From Thiothrix caldifontis (lineage in GTDB: Bacteria; Pseudomonadota; Gammaproteobacteria; Thiotrichales; Thiotrichaceae), in assembly GCF_900107695.1 (NCBI RefSeq), contig NZ_FNQP01000015.1, positions 1 to 64,000 on the forward strand: DNA of 64,000 nt, in the 5' to 3' direction. The position numbers were made by a program, and so were the translations under genes. Within the stretch, counting starts at the first letter, position 1. Each line of letters opens with the position of its first letter. Below are positions 10,973-19,036 of the stretch, in pieces. The notes beneath the pieces were generated by a model. It saw only the letters and a list, made by a program, of their open reading frames with translations. It was not told the DNA's origin and did not search any database.

Positions 10973-10973
10973 A

Positions 10974-11738
10974 CTACCAATCCAGTTTGAAATTCACCTT
11001 CAGGGCAAAATCCCACCGTGCTTTGTTAATACTTGCCGGAAAGGGTAATGCACCGGATGTGGCATTCACCGCTTGTACTGCTGCTTTATCCAGCCATGCA
11101 TTGCCAGAACTCTGACTCACTCTTGCCCCGGTGATCGTGCCATTCGGCAACATTGTGAAAGAAACTGTCACCGTGCCTTCTACCTCTTCCTTTATTGCCA
11201 TACGCGGGTATTGCTTGCGCGTGGCAATAAGGTTTTGCAGTTTTTGGCGGTAAGCGGCTTCGGCAGCGTTGTTATCTGCTACGGGAGCTGGTTTCGTGGT
11301 AGCAGATTTGGCTGCTGGTCGCGGGGCAGGTGTTACTGGGTGCGGAACAGCAGGGGCAACCGATGCTGAGGCGGCTGGTGGTGATGGAATCGGTGACGGC
11401 TCGCGTTCGCGTGCGGGCTGTGGCCGGGGCTTGGGTTTGTCGGCTGCCTTTGTCTCTGGTTTGGATTTAGGCTTTTCGATAGGCTTCTTTTCTGGTTTGA
11501 GTTTAGGTTTTTCGACAGGTTTAGGTTCCGGTTTGGGCAGTTCGGTTACCGCTTGAGGTGTTGGCGATTTTACGGGTGGCAGGGGGGGAGGAGCAAATTG
11601 TGCCAATGACAATGGTATGGGGTGCGGCTCCTCCACCTTTCCCAGCTTATCCTGCCACAGTAACAACGGCAGACTAGCCAGCAATAGGCTGACATGTACC
11701 AAAGCTGAAACGCCAAAACCGGTCAGGTGGTATTTCAC
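10974..11738 (-). CDS. tonB: TonB energy-transducing protein (second copy)
   Basis: A 254-residue TonB: an N-terminal membrane anchor (about 8-28) that resembles the first TonB here (G-F-G-V-S-A-L-V-H-V), a Pro/Lys/Glu periplasmic spacer (about 45-165), and a C-terminal TonB domain (Y-P-R-M-A-I-K-E-E-V-E-G-T-V, then L-P-N-G-T-I and S-G-N-A-W-L-D-K-A-A-V). It has no adjacent exbB/exbD, so it may use the pair at 6.0-6.9 kb or another set. The spacers differ: this one is Pro-Lys-rich throughout, while the first has a charged Glu/Arg section. The next gene upstream, the HIT-like protein, ends 16 bases away and may be in the same operon. Confidence 0.9.
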   Translation of the reverse strand: MKYHLTGFGVSALVHVSLLLASLPLLLWQDKLGKVEEPHPIPLSLAQFAPPPLPPVKSPTPQAVTELPKPEPKPVEKPKLKPEKKPIEKPKSKPETKAADKPKPRPQPAREREPSPIPSPPAASASVAPAVPHPVTPAPRPAAKSATTKPAPVADNNAAEAAYRQKLQNLIATRKQYPRMAIKEEVEGTVTVSFTMLPNGTITGARVSQSSGNAWLDKAAVQAVNATSGALPFPASINKARWDFALKVNFKLDW

Positions 11739-11754
11739 AATTATTACCCTTTGC

Positions 11755-12753
11755 TCAATCAGCTAAGCGAGCCAATGCCTGTGTGAATACTTTGCTCTCC
11801 ATGCGCAAAACCGTGTGTTTTTTCACTAAGGTAAAAACGCCGCACACCTCGTGCCAACCGATGCCTTGCAGCCAATCCGGTAAGCTCACGGTGCCTTGCC
11901 CCTTGCGTGGCATGATGTAACACCCTTCTGGGCGGTAAAGCAGGTTGTAAGGTTGATTAGCCCGATGTAACCCTTCAATGATTTCCCATGCGGCTTGTGC
12001 AGAATCGGCACGCCAGCAGTGCAGCGGGTAGGTTTGTGTGCCGCCGTTATGCTGCCATTGAGCTGCTTCCACCGGAAAGGGTAATGGGCGAATAAATCCC
12101 TGAAAATGCAAGTGATTGACGGATGCATAGGCTCCAACACTATTAAAGGCGATACCAAAACCCGGTAAGTATGTGGCTGTGTTGGCAGCCAATGCCATCA
12201 TGCGTTCATGGTAGTGTCGTGTCAGAAATTGCGGCAGGGTGGCGAGTGGCTCAGGCACGATCAGCATGTGCCAAGGCACAAATGAAAATTTGTTATACAA
12301 CACCCGCAAATTCATGCCTTCCGCTATGCCTTCCCATAAGATTTCCGGGCGCAGGAAGGGCTTATTGAAATGAAACTTATCCACTGCAAACGGCTGGTGC
12401 AGTTCGCAGAAGACCTCGCCAGACACCCGCACCGGGCGCAGACTCCGTAATGGGTTTACCACCAATTCCCACGGTTCAACCCGTTCATATTCCCAGCCAG
12501 AGAACATTTCAATGCCGGTTTCCAGTAGCGCGGCGAAGGTGGCGACATCATCCACCGGGCCATCAGGCTCGCGTTGTTGCAGTTGTGCAAAGGTTTCGCG
12601 TAAGGGCGTGGCGAGTTGTTGGCGCAGTTCTGCGTCTTGCATACTGTTGGCGAGTACTAAAATAAACGCGCCCAAGCCGTCGGGTGTAAGCATCTGTTGC
12701 AAACCGTCGGTAAAGCGGGTTTTGAAAGTGTCGGGGGAGGTGGTGAAGAGCAT
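11755..12753 (-). CDS. HIT-superfamily nucleotidyltransferase/phosphorylase-like protein
   Basis: A 332-residue cytoplasmic protein. The only clear motif is N-S-V-G-A-Y-A-S-V-N-H-L-H-F-Q near residue 210, an H-x-H-x-Q site as in GalT-like and GDP-hexose phosphorylase (VTC2/GDPGP1) branches of the HIT superfamily. Around it, the F-V-P-W-H-M-L-I-V-P-E-P segment also fits a HIT core. These enzymes transfer a nucleotide through a phospho-His intermediate; the second His of H-L-H would carry it. The N-terminal 150 residues are not recognised. The substrate is unknown. It ends 16 bases before tonB2 and starts 24 bases after the AAA-ATPase gene ends, so the three may be co-transcribed. Confidence 0.65.
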   Translation of the reverse strand: MLFTTSPDTFKTRFTDGLQQMLTPDGLGAFILVLANSMQDAELRQQLATPLRETFAQLQQREPDGPVDDVATFAALLETGIEMFSGWEYERVEPWELVVNPLRSLRPVRVSGEVFCELHQPFAVDKFHFNKPFLRPEILWEGIAEGMNLRVLYNKFSFVPWHMLIVPEPLATLPQFLTRHYHERMMALAANTATYLPGFGIAFNSVGAYASVNHLHFQGFIRPLPFPVEAAQWQHNGGTQTYPLHCWRADSAQAAWEIIEGLHRANQPYNLLYRPEGCYIMPRKGQGTVSLPDWLQGIGWHEVCGVFTLVKKHTVLRMESKVFTQALARLAD

Positions 12754-12777
12754 AGTAATTTGCCTGAATTTTGGATG

Positions 12778-14565
12778 TTACAACGTTTGCCACACGACTC
12801 GATCAAAGCCCAGTGCAACAACTGCGAGGCAATGTAACCGCTGTGGTTCTTGGTATTTTTCCGCCAATACCGCACGGTAATGTTGCAATTGCTGTAAGGC
12901 TTCGTGCAAAGCGGCTTGTACCGCAGGCAGTTGCGCCAGCGTTTCGCGGGATTGTTCGCGCACCTGTTCTCCCGTCAGTTTCAGGTCGCTCAGTGACAGG
13001 TATTTGAATTCCAGCACAATGTCTTTGAGGGTAGGGTATTGGCGCATACTGGGGCGGATCACCAGCACCAAGTCGGCGTAACGGCGTTGCAGCGCGGTTT
13101 CTGAATCCACCACGTAATAGATGTCATTGAACAGCAAGGTCAGGAACGCGGTTTTGATAGTGAGTTCGTTACTCCACGCATAATCGCGGTTGTTGAAGGC
13201 CGCAAAGTATTTTTGCTCCAGATAATCAGCTAAAGGTTGCAGGTCGGCGGATTGGTAGAACTTTTCCGCCATATTGGCAACGGCAATGCGGTCTTTGGGG
13301 GCAGGCAGGATGCGCTGGCGCAATTCGTCCACATACAAAGCGCGGGTCACTAGGTTGGGGATGCCCAGCGTCAGTTTGCCCAAAATATTCGTATCAACAA
13401 TGGTCAGTACGCCGAAGTAATACAGCAGGGATAACAAGTAGCTTTCATCCTGTTGTAAATCAGTGAGTTTTTCCACGCCGAAACGGTTTTCCAGCACATC
13501 AAGGGTGATGGTGCTTTCTTCGTCGAGGATGCGTTCCACCACACCTGTGCCGCTGGGTTGGCTGGCGAGGTAACGGATACGCGCCGCGTCCATCATCAAA
13601 TTGCCGTCGAGCATTTGGCGCGGGGCTTTGCACTCATCCTGATAGTGACGCAGGAAATAAAAACACAGAATGGGGTTGTATAACAGCGGCTTGTCTAGTT
13701 GGTCACAGAAACGGTAGCCGTTGTAAAATTGTTTCAAGGTTTGCAGCAAGCCATCGAATTGATTTTCATCCTGCCCGCAGTGTTGCAAAACACCTGTTAC
13801 CAGTTCGCCCAGTTCCGGTTGGGTAATGCCACACAGGGTATTGAATCGTGGCATCAGGGAAATGTCGGTAGCGACGTTATAACCGCTAGTCATATCCGCC
13901 AGCACCAGCGGTGAGACACCAGTGATAAACACGCGCCCGATACTGCCTTCGGCGACACTGCCCTTAACGATTTTAAATAAGGACTTGAGAATGCCTTCGC
14001 CTTCCAGTAAATCCTGATAACGGCGACTGTTGTGCGGGTCACGTACCAGCACTTCGTTGGCGAAGTTGTCGTATTCGTCGATCAAAAGGTAAATTTGTTG
14101 CCCGCTTCCCTGTACTGCATTGGTGAGGGACTGAAAAGAAGCCAAGGCATCGTCATCCTGCATACGCACCGGAAAGCGCAGCATATCCTGATAGGTTTGG
14201 ATAAAACCTTCCACGCTGGCATTCAAGTGATTGAACAAACTGCTTTTAATATCATCAATACTGCCTTGCGCCGATACTTTGGAAAAATCCCAGCGCAGGA
14301 TCAGGTAACGGTTACGCTCTGGGGTTGGGTTACGCTCCACTTCCAGCCCGCCAAACAAGGTCTCAAACTGATTCGTCGTTTTAACATCGTAATAATTGAC
14401 GAGTGTGGAGAGCAGTAGGGATTTACCGAAGCGGCGCGGGCGCAGGAATACCAGTTGCTTACCCGCTTCTTCCAGCAGAGGAATGTGTTGAGTACGGTCA
14501 AGGTACAAATAGCCTTCCGTGCGGATGGCGGGGAAATTACTGATGCCGTAGGGAAACCGAATCAT
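12778..14565 (-). CDS. AAA-ATPase-like protein with C-terminal PD-(D/E)XK nuclease-like domain
   Basis: A 595-residue protein of the AAA-ATPase-like/DUF1703 type. The N-terminus has the family opening I-S-N-F-P-A-I-R, Y-L-D-R-T and the variant Walker A R-P-R-R-F-G-K-S (about residues 42-49); a Walker B-like I-Y-L-L-I-D-E-Y-D-N follows near 160. The C-terminus shows Y-A-D-L-V-L and D-I-V-L-E-F-K-Y, the D...E-x-K arrangement of PD-(D/E)XK nucleases. Family members occur in many copies in sulfur bacteria and Bacteroidetes; their function is not established. ATG 14565 (M-I-R-F-P-Y-G) is chosen as the family-typical start; an upstream in-frame start adds 21 unsupported residues. Confidence 0.85.
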   Translation of the reverse strand: MIRFPYGISNFPAIRTEGYLYLDRTQHIPLLEEAGKQLVFLRPRRFGKSLLLSTLVNYYDVKTTNQFETLFGGLEVERNPTPERNRYLILRWDFSKVSAQGSIDDIKSSLFNHLNASVEGFIQTYQDMLRFPVRMQDDDALASFQSLTNAVQGSGQQIYLLIDEYDNFANEVLVRDPHNSRRYQDLLEGEGILKSLFKIVKGSVAEGSIGRVFITGVSPLVLADMTSGYNVATDISLMPRFNTLCGITQPELGELVTGVLQHCGQDENQFDGLLQTLKQFYNGYRFCDQLDKPLLYNPILCFYFLRHYQDECKAPRQMLDGNLMMDAARIRYLASQPSGTGVVERILDEESTITLDVLENRFGVEKLTDLQQDESYLLSLLYYFGVLTIVDTNILGKLTLGIPNLVTRALYVDELRQRILPAPKDRIAVANMAEKFYQSADLQPLADYLEQKYFAAFNNRDYAWSNELTIKTAFLTLLFNDIYYVVDSETALQRRYADLVLVIRPSMRQYPTLKDIVLEFKYLSLSDLKLTGEQVREQSRETLAQLPAVQAALHEALQQLQHYRAVLAEKYQEPQRLHCLAVVALGFDRVVWQTL

Positions 14566-14710
14566 ACTGACAAATCCCGGAGTTTGGATTTCTACAGGAT
14601 AGCATAATTGGGTTGTGGGTAGCGGCATGGGGTGCTATTTGACCGCGATGGGGTGGCACGTTAGCATGACCATTCACCCATCAATACCAACAATGCGACA
14701 AGGAGAACCT

Positions 14711-15181
14711 ATGAAAGGAAACCCCGACATTAACCGTTCGCTGAATCTGGCGTTACGCAGCCAGTTGACGGCGATCAACCAATACTTCCTGCACGCCCGC
14801 ATGTGTAAAAACTGGGGCTTGGAAGGTTTCAACAAGCACGAATACAAACGCTCCATCAAGGCCATGCAACAAGCTGACGAGCTGATCGAACGCATCCTGT
14901 TTCTTGAAGCACTGCCCAATCTGCAAGACCTCGGCAAGCTGTACATCGGCGAAGATGTGCCGGAAATAATCGCCAACGACTTGCGTTTAGCGGGTGAAGT
15001 GGTGGCTGAATTGCGCAGCGTGATTGCCGCGTGTGAACAAGCGCAGGATTACGTGAGCCGCGACATGCTGCAAGAAATCCTTGAAGAGGAAGAAGAGCAA
15101 ATCGACTGGCTGGAATCTCAGCAATGGGCAATCCAGAACGCCGGTTTGCCGAACTATTTACAATCCATGATGAACGCATAA
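14711..15181 (+). CDS. bfr: Bacterioferritin subunit with haem methionine but degenerate ferroxidase site
   Basis: A 156-residue four-helix ferritin subunit. ATG 14711 follows AGGAGA and gives the canonical M-K-G start. Aligned by eye to E. coli Bfr, Met52 (haem ligand between paired subunits) is kept in I-K-A-M-Q-Q-A-D, but the di-iron ligands Glu18, Glu51, His54, Glu94 and His130 are Gln, Ala, Gln, Ala and Gln; only Glu127 remains. It should bind haem and build the shell but not oxidise iron. The next gene, 12 bases on, has the opposite pattern, so a mixed 24-mer is expected, as in two-subunit bacterioferritins known from Neisseria and Magnetospirillum. Confidence 0.93.
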   Translation: MKGNPDINRSLNLALRSQLTAINQYFLHARMCKNWGLEGFNKHEYKRSIKAMQQADELIERILFLEALPNLQDLGKLYIGEDVPEIIANDLRLAGEVVAELRSVIAACEQAQDYVSRDMLQEILEEEEEQIDWLESQQWAIQNAGLPNYLQSMMNA

Positions 15182-15193
15182 GGAGACGACATT

Positions 15194-15661
15194 ATGCAAG
15201 GCAACGACCGCGTTATCGACGTGCTGAAAACCCTGTTAGCGGGTGAATTGGCAGCACGCGACCAATATTTCATCCATTCGCGTATGTGTGACGACTGGGG
15301 GTTAAGCAAGTTGTTTGAACATTATGAGCACGAGCGTCAGGAAGAAAGCAGCCATGCCGATGCCATTATCAAGCGCATCCTGTTCCTCGAAGGCGTGCCG
15401 GATCTGAACAATCAGGATAACCTGAATGTGGGCAAGGATGTCGTTGGCATGTTCAAAAACGATCTAGCGCTGGAATACCACGTTGTCGGCGCATTGAAAG
15501 CGGCGATGAAAATCTGTGAAGATGAAGGCGATTACGTCACCCGCGAAATGCTGCGCTTACAACTGTCTGATACCGAAGAAGATCATGCTTACTTTTTGGA
15601 AAAACAGTTGGGTTTGATTGACAAAATTGGCCTGCAAAATTACCTGCAATCGCAGATGTAA
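15194..15661 (+). CDS. bfr: Bacterioferritin subunit with intact ferroxidase centre, no haem Met
   Basis: A 155-residue ferritin subunit that oxidises Fe(II) and stores Fe(III) in the bacterioferritin core. Seen: Glu18 in L-A-G-E-L-A-A, Glu51 and His54 in E-E-S-S-H-A-D, Glu94 in L-A-L-E-Y-H, and Glu128/His131 in D-T-E-E-D-H, a full di-iron set. The haem Met52 is Ser. The one-residue insertion before the last ligand pair (L-S-D-T-E-E-D-H) is typical of the ferroxidase-type subunit in two-gene bacterioferritins. It follows the haem-type subunit by 12 bases with AGGAG before ATG 15194, so the pair is one operon. Confidence 0.95.
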   Translation: MQGNDRVIDVLKTLLAGELAARDQYFIHSRMCDDWGLSKLFEHYEHERQEESSHADAIIKRILFLEGVPDLNNQDNLNVGKDVVGMFKNDLALEYHVVGALKAAMKICEDEGDYVTREMLRLQLSDTEEDHAYFLEKQLGLIDKIGLQNYLQSQM

Positions 15662-15887
15662 GTTCCCTCTCATCCTCTGTTCAGGCACATGCGGTCTTCG
15701 GATGCGGCGCATTACCCAGACAGGGATTTCTCGCACTCCGACAGCTTATCCCGATAGTTTCAAACTTACACACCGCCGTTGAATTTCTGCAAACAAGTGT
15801 TGGAATTCTACAAAGTCACTTGTGAACAGAAATGGCTAATAATTCATAAGTCTTTGTTAAGTAAAAGATAAATTTTATTTGATGGGT
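15662..15887. other. Intergenic region upstream of a sigma-54 promoter
   Basis: About 226 bases with no gene. It contains CAAGTG...CACTTG inverted arms (about 15795-15825) and two TTCTRCAAA-like words that could serve as upstream activator sites for the enhancer-binding regulator. A similar ATCTACAAAA word lies before the paralogous promoter near 23.77 kb. No convincing terminator was seen after the bacterioferritin pair. Confidence 0.35.
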
Positions 15888-15904
15888 TTGGCACGCCCCC
15901 TGCA
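15888..15904 (+). promoter_or_regulatory. Sigma-54 (-24/-12) promoter of subunit gene 1
   Basis: TTGGCACG, four bases, then CTGCA gives the invariant GG (15890-15891) and GC (15902-15903) ten bases apart, a near-consensus RpoN promoter. Transcription should start near 15914, about 70 bases before the gene. The same element precedes the third paralogue. Confidence 0.9.
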
Positions 15905-15917
15905 ATATCCCCAACAA

Positions 15918-15939
15918 GAGCAGCAAACACCGTCTGCTC
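15918..15939 (+). promoter_or_regulatory. 5' leader stem-loop of subunit gene 1
   Basis: GAGCAG (15918-15923) pairs with CTGCTC (15934-15939) around a 10-base loop, right at the expected 5' end of the sigma-54 transcript. The same stem is found before the third paralogue, with one loop change. An mRNA-stabilising role is plausible for an abundant secreted protein. Confidence 0.55.
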
Positions 15940-15985
15940 CATAATAGAAACCAATATTAAAATTAATCTACAAGGATACTAACTC

Positions 15986-16588
15986 ATGAAATTTCAACAA
16001 ATCGCCCTGACTATCGCGCTGTTCGCTGTTTCTGCTACTGGCTTTGCGGCTGAAAGCGACACCATTAAGCAATCCGTTGACGTTGACCAGACGATCAGCG
16101 TGGATAGCCCGGCTGACCCAGCCACCGCAGCAGCGGGTGAAGCGATCAACGTGGCTTGGACAGTCAACAGTAACAATGCTTTCAAATATGCCTTCAGCGG
16201 CACCTCCAAGGATGATGCCGGTGCTGACCTGAAATACCCCCAGTTTATCAAGCAGGACGTGGATGCCAATGGCAACTTGGTTGACAACAACTACGACTCA
16301 TTGGGTACTACCTTTGGGGTTGCGCTGTCTGATTATGAGTCCGTACAAAGTGGTGATATGTGGGGTAACGGTAAAGAGGCCGCCGGTGAAGCTAAGTCAT
16401 TGGTTGCCGATACGTCCGATGCAACGTCTCCTTACGGAACCATGGGGCGTGTCATGACGGGCGACAAGACCGGCAAGGCTACCATCAACCTATTTTCTAA
16501 AGGCATTGCGGATGCAACGGATCAGTCTGGCATCTACAACAGTGAAGTTATGCTGACCGTCACGGCTGAAGAGCAACTCGGCGGCTAA
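15986..16588 (+). CDS. Secreted putative fibre/surface subunit, paralogue 1
   Basis: A 200-residue exported protein. A Sec signal peptide (residues 1-22, G-F-A-A-E) is followed by a small, acidic, Thr/Ser/Gly/Asp-rich beta-type protein with no cysteine. Conserved blocks shared with the two paralogues are N-S-N-N-A-F-K-Y, F-S-G-T-S-K-D-D, Y-P-Q-F-I-K-Q-D-V-D-A-N-G, G-T-M-G-R-V-M-T and a C-terminal V-M-L-T-V-T-A-E-E-Q. I do not recognise a named family. The neighbouring chaperone-like protein and secretin, strong sigma-54 promoter, AAGGA ribosome site and a strong terminator suggest an abundant exported structural subunit. This is inference from context; it could instead be a secreted adhesin. 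Confidence 0.8.
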   Translation: MKFQQIALTIALFAVSATGFAAESDTIKQSVDVDQTISVDSPADPATAAAGEAINVAWTVNSNNAFKYAFSGTSKDDAGADLKYPQFIKQDVDANGNLVDNNYDSLGTTFGVALSDYESVQSGDMWGNGKEAAGEAKSLVADTSDATSPYGTMGRVMTGDKTGKATINLFSKGIADATDQSGIYNSEVMLTVTAEEQLGG

Positions 16589-16613
16589 GTTTTCGAGTGA
16601 CCCTCGTTTGAGT

Positions 16614-16639
16614 CCCTCATGAACCATGAGGGGCTATTT
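16614..16639 (+). terminator. Rho-independent terminator after subunit gene 1
   Basis: CCCTCATG pairs perfectly with CATGAGGG around an AAC loop and is followed by GCTATTTTT, 25 bases after the stop codon. It should separate the subunit transcript from the operon downstream, allowing higher expression of the subunit. Confidence 0.88.
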
Positions 16640-16678
16640 TTACGGCACGATTGTGACTTTATCGGATAATGGTTGAAA

Positions 16679-16692
16679 TTGACCTAAGTCAA
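16679..16692. promoter_or_regulatory. Perfect FNR/Anr-type palindrome before subunit gene 2
   Basis: TTGAC-CTAA-GTCAA is a perfect 14-bp inverted repeat of the FNR/CRP-family type. A -10-like TATGTA/TGTAAT lies at 16711-16718, roughly the spacing of a class II activated promoter. The left arm could alternatively be the -35 of a sigma-70 promoter with TACTAT at 16701. This suggests control of the downstream operon different from the sigma-54 promoter of subunit 1. Confidence 0.45.
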
Positions 16693-16744
16693 GCATGAAT
16701 TACTATTTCTTATGTAATCTTGTTGCTAGACTAATGGGGAAGCA

Positions 16745-17389
16745 GTGTCACCAACCCCGAATCATAACAATACGCCGTATCGCGAGGTGTCCCCCTTGAA
16801 TAGCGTGGCTTCCATTATTGTGTTGCTTACCTGCTGCATGGTCGGTGCAGCATCCGCCAAGACACAAGATAATGTTTACTACAGTATTAATGTTCCCGTT
16901 GCCATCAGTGTCGATACCGAAGCCATTCCAACGCCAGTCGCAGCCGGTGAAACCCTTGCTTTGCATTGGCGGGTATACAGCAACAATGCGTTCCGCTACC
17001 AATTTTCCGGTACAACTAGGGATGAGTCAGGCAATGAATTGGCTTACCCCTCGCTGTACAAGCAGGAAGTGGATGCCAGCGGCAAGCAGGTCGCTAATCG
17101 TTACGAAGTGCTGGATACGCAATTTGGTGTGGAGGTGTCGGATTACGGTTCCATCCAATACCGGAATCAGTGGGGAAAAGGCCAGATGGCAAGCGGCAAT
17201 GCACCTGATTTGGTCAAATTGCCTCACGATCCATTATCACCTTCCGGCAGCATGGGACGCATCATGACAGCAGACGCCACCAACGAAGCACGCATTGCCC
17301 TGTATGCCATCAGCAAGGCGGATGCGGCTGACCAGTCTGGTCTTTACCATACGGAGGTCAAGCTGACCATCACCGCCGAAGAACAATAA
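16745..17389 (+). CDS. Secreted putative subunit, paralogue 2 (divergent)
   Basis: A 214-residue exported protein, clearly paralogous to the 200-residue subunits but diverged. Shared blocks include Y-S-N-N-A-F-R-Y, F-S-G-T-T-R-D, Y-P-S-L-Y-K-Q-E-V-D-A-S-G, F-G-V-E-V-S-D-Y, G-S-M-G-R-I-M-T and D-Q-S-G-L-Y-H-T-E-V. It stops at A-E-E-Q, without the L-G-G end of the others. GTG 16745 is taken as start because GGGGAA lies just upstream; GTG 16787 would leave a shorter n-region. The signal ends near A-S-A-K (about residue 38). It lies directly before the chaperone-like gene, so it may be a minor, tip or base subunit of the same structure. Confidence 0.75.
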   Translation: MSPTPNHNNTPYREVSPLNSVASIIVLLTCCMVGAASAKTQDNVYYSINVPVAISVDTEAIPTPVAAGETLALHWRVYSNNAFRYQFSGTTRDESGNELAYPSLYKQEVDASGKQVANRYEVLDTQFGVEVSDYGSIQYRNQWGKGQMASGNAPDLVKLPHDPLSPSGSMGRIMTADATNEARIALYAISKADAADQSGLYHTEVKLTITAEEQ

Positions 17390-17443
17390 TTAATAACATC
17401 CGTTTTTAGTCATTTATAAAAATTAAGTCGAGGTCATTCCATC

Positions 17444-18991
17444 ATGAATATCAAAAAAAGTTTGTTAATGTTTACCTTGTTCTGGGTATTGATGAACGAA
17501 GCCTTCGCGGGCATCCAAGTCACGCCTGCGATTGTCAGGATCGAAGCCAAAGGCAGTGAATACGAAATCCCCCTGACCGTTAAGAACACTTCCGACAAAG
17601 AAATGAGCTATTTGCAAACCTACCTGAGCAACAATATCCGCAACGAGGACGGAGATTGGGTATACGCGACCACCGCTAAAAACAAGGCTGCGATTGACTG
17701 GGCAGCCTTGGACAAAGACATGATGGAAATCAAACCAGGTGATAAAGGTGATCTCAAGATTATCATCAAAATCAAACCCGGTATGGTCGGCGATTTCAAC
17801 CTTGCGCTGATGCTAGAACAGGATCAGGACAAAATGCGCGAAAAACTGTCCACCGAAAACAAAACCGGGCAGAAGGTTGGTGCACAAATCCTGCCACTGA
17901 TGCGGGTAGGTATCCCCATCTACATCAGGAAAGCGTCTGAAGACATGATGAGCATCAAGATCGGCAGCGTCATCAAGTACGACCCGATGGAAATGCACGC
18001 GCTGACCAAAGGCATCAAGGGTGTTAAATCCAGTCAAGTGATTGAGAACACAGGCATGTATGAAACCCTCGTCGATACCCGTTGCGACATGGTGAACGCT
18101 GAAAACAAAGCCAAACTGAAATCCGCCAAAGGGATGCCAGAGAAAATTGCCCTGTTGCCAACCGAACGCCGCCGCGTCGAATGTTTCTTCCCCGGTGTGC
18201 TGCCAACCGGCAACTATGAAGTAGTGAATTACTACGACCTGAATGTGCGCAATACTGAAATCAGCGAGAAAACTTCTCAGCGCAAAGATTTTCAAGTATC
18301 CGCAGAATTGGCGCAATCGCTTCAGTCTGAACTGGATACTGGCCTGCCAGCCCCGGTGATTACCGACCTAACCGAACTGGCAGACCAGTTCAGCGGGCAA
18401 GTTAAACCGTTCAAGATCAAAGTGACCAACCCGACCACCGAAACCTTGCAACTGGAACCCAGCATTGAATTGGCGGAAGGTACTGACGTGAAAACCAGCT
18501 TTGAACCGGAAACACTGGAAATCGAAGGCGGCAAAAGCGCCATTCTGACCGTCAAAATGGATGCCGCCGCCGATACTGCTAGCATCTACGGTCATCTGCT
18601 GCTGACTGCGCCGGAGATGGAAGATTATGCGCCTTACGAGTTGCCGATTGCCCTTAAAGCCGCTGGTACGGAAGGCAGCAGCGAAATCAAGGTCACAGGC
18701 ATTAAGGTCGAAGCGGACGAAAAGTACAAGCACATCAAGCTGCAACTGAGCAATACGGGTGCTGATTTTGTCCCAGAAATTAGCGGTGACATTACAGTGA
18801 AGACTTTTACTGGGCAGATCGTGGATAAACTGAAGCCTGCTTTCAAAGATACCGCGCTGTTACCCGGTGAACAAACTTTGTTGTACGGGGTTTCCGATAA
18901 GCTGGAAGCGGGTTCTTACAAACTCGACATCAGCCTGCGTGACCGTGCTGGCAAGACTTACCAGCAGGAAATTGACGCCAGCATCAACTAA
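17444..18991 (+). CDS. PapD-like, Ig-fold multi-domain periplasmic protein (putative chaperone)
   Basis: A 515-residue exported protein, signal peptide 1-22 (N-E-A-F-A-G). The first 200 residues look like the N-terminal domain of pilus-assembly chaperones: G-I-Q-V-T-P-A-I-V-R-I at the mature end, E-I-P-L-T-V-K-N-T-S-D, then L-M-R-V-G-I-P-I-Y-I. A second Ig-like part to about residue 285 ends with G-N-Y-E-V-V-N-Y-Y-D. The remaining 230 residues hold further beta-sandwich-like repeats (F-K-I-K-V-T-N-P-T-T-E-T-L). It is about twice the length of a classical PapD/FimC chaperone. It lies 54 bases after subunit 2 and upstream of the secretin. A role in holding or capping the subunits is inferred from fold and position. 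Confidence 0.65.
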   Translation: MNIKKSLLMFTLFWVLMNEAFAGIQVTPAIVRIEAKGSEYEIPLTVKNTSDKEMSYLQTYLSNNIRNEDGDWVYATTAKNKAAIDWAALDKDMMEIKPGDKGDLKIIIKIKPGMVGDFNLALMLEQDQDKMREKLSTENKTGQKVGAQILPLMRVGIPIYIRKASEDMMSIKIGSVIKYDPMEMHALTKGIKGVKSSQVIENTGMYETLVDTRCDMVNAENKAKLKSAKGMPEKIALLPTERRRVECFFPGVLPTGNYEVVNYYDLNVRNTEISEKTSQRKDFQVSAELAQSLQSELDTGLPAPVITDLTELADQFSGQVKPFKIKVTNPTTETLQLEPSIELAEGTDVKTSFEPETLEIEGGKSAILTVKMDAAADTASIYGHLLLTAPEMEDYAPYELPIALKAAGTEGSSEIKVTGIKVEADEKYKHIKLQLSNTGADFVPEISGDITVKTFTGQIVDKLKPAFKDTALLPGEQTLLYGVSDKLEAGSYKLDISLRDRAGKTYQQEIDASIN

Positions 18992-19007
18992 ACTGTCATA
19001 TCAAATA

Positions 19008-19036
19008 CTTGTCGGGGTCAGGGAAGACCCCACAAG
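19008..19036 (+). promoter_or_regulatory. Intercistronic stem-loop between chaperone-like and secretin genes
   Basis: CTTGT-C-GGGGTC pairs with GACCCC-ACAAG around an AGGGAA loop, with only one bulged C. No T-run follows, so it is more likely a processing or mRNA-stability element, or a partial attenuator, than a true terminator. It could lower secretin levels relative to the upstream genes. Confidence 0.55.
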
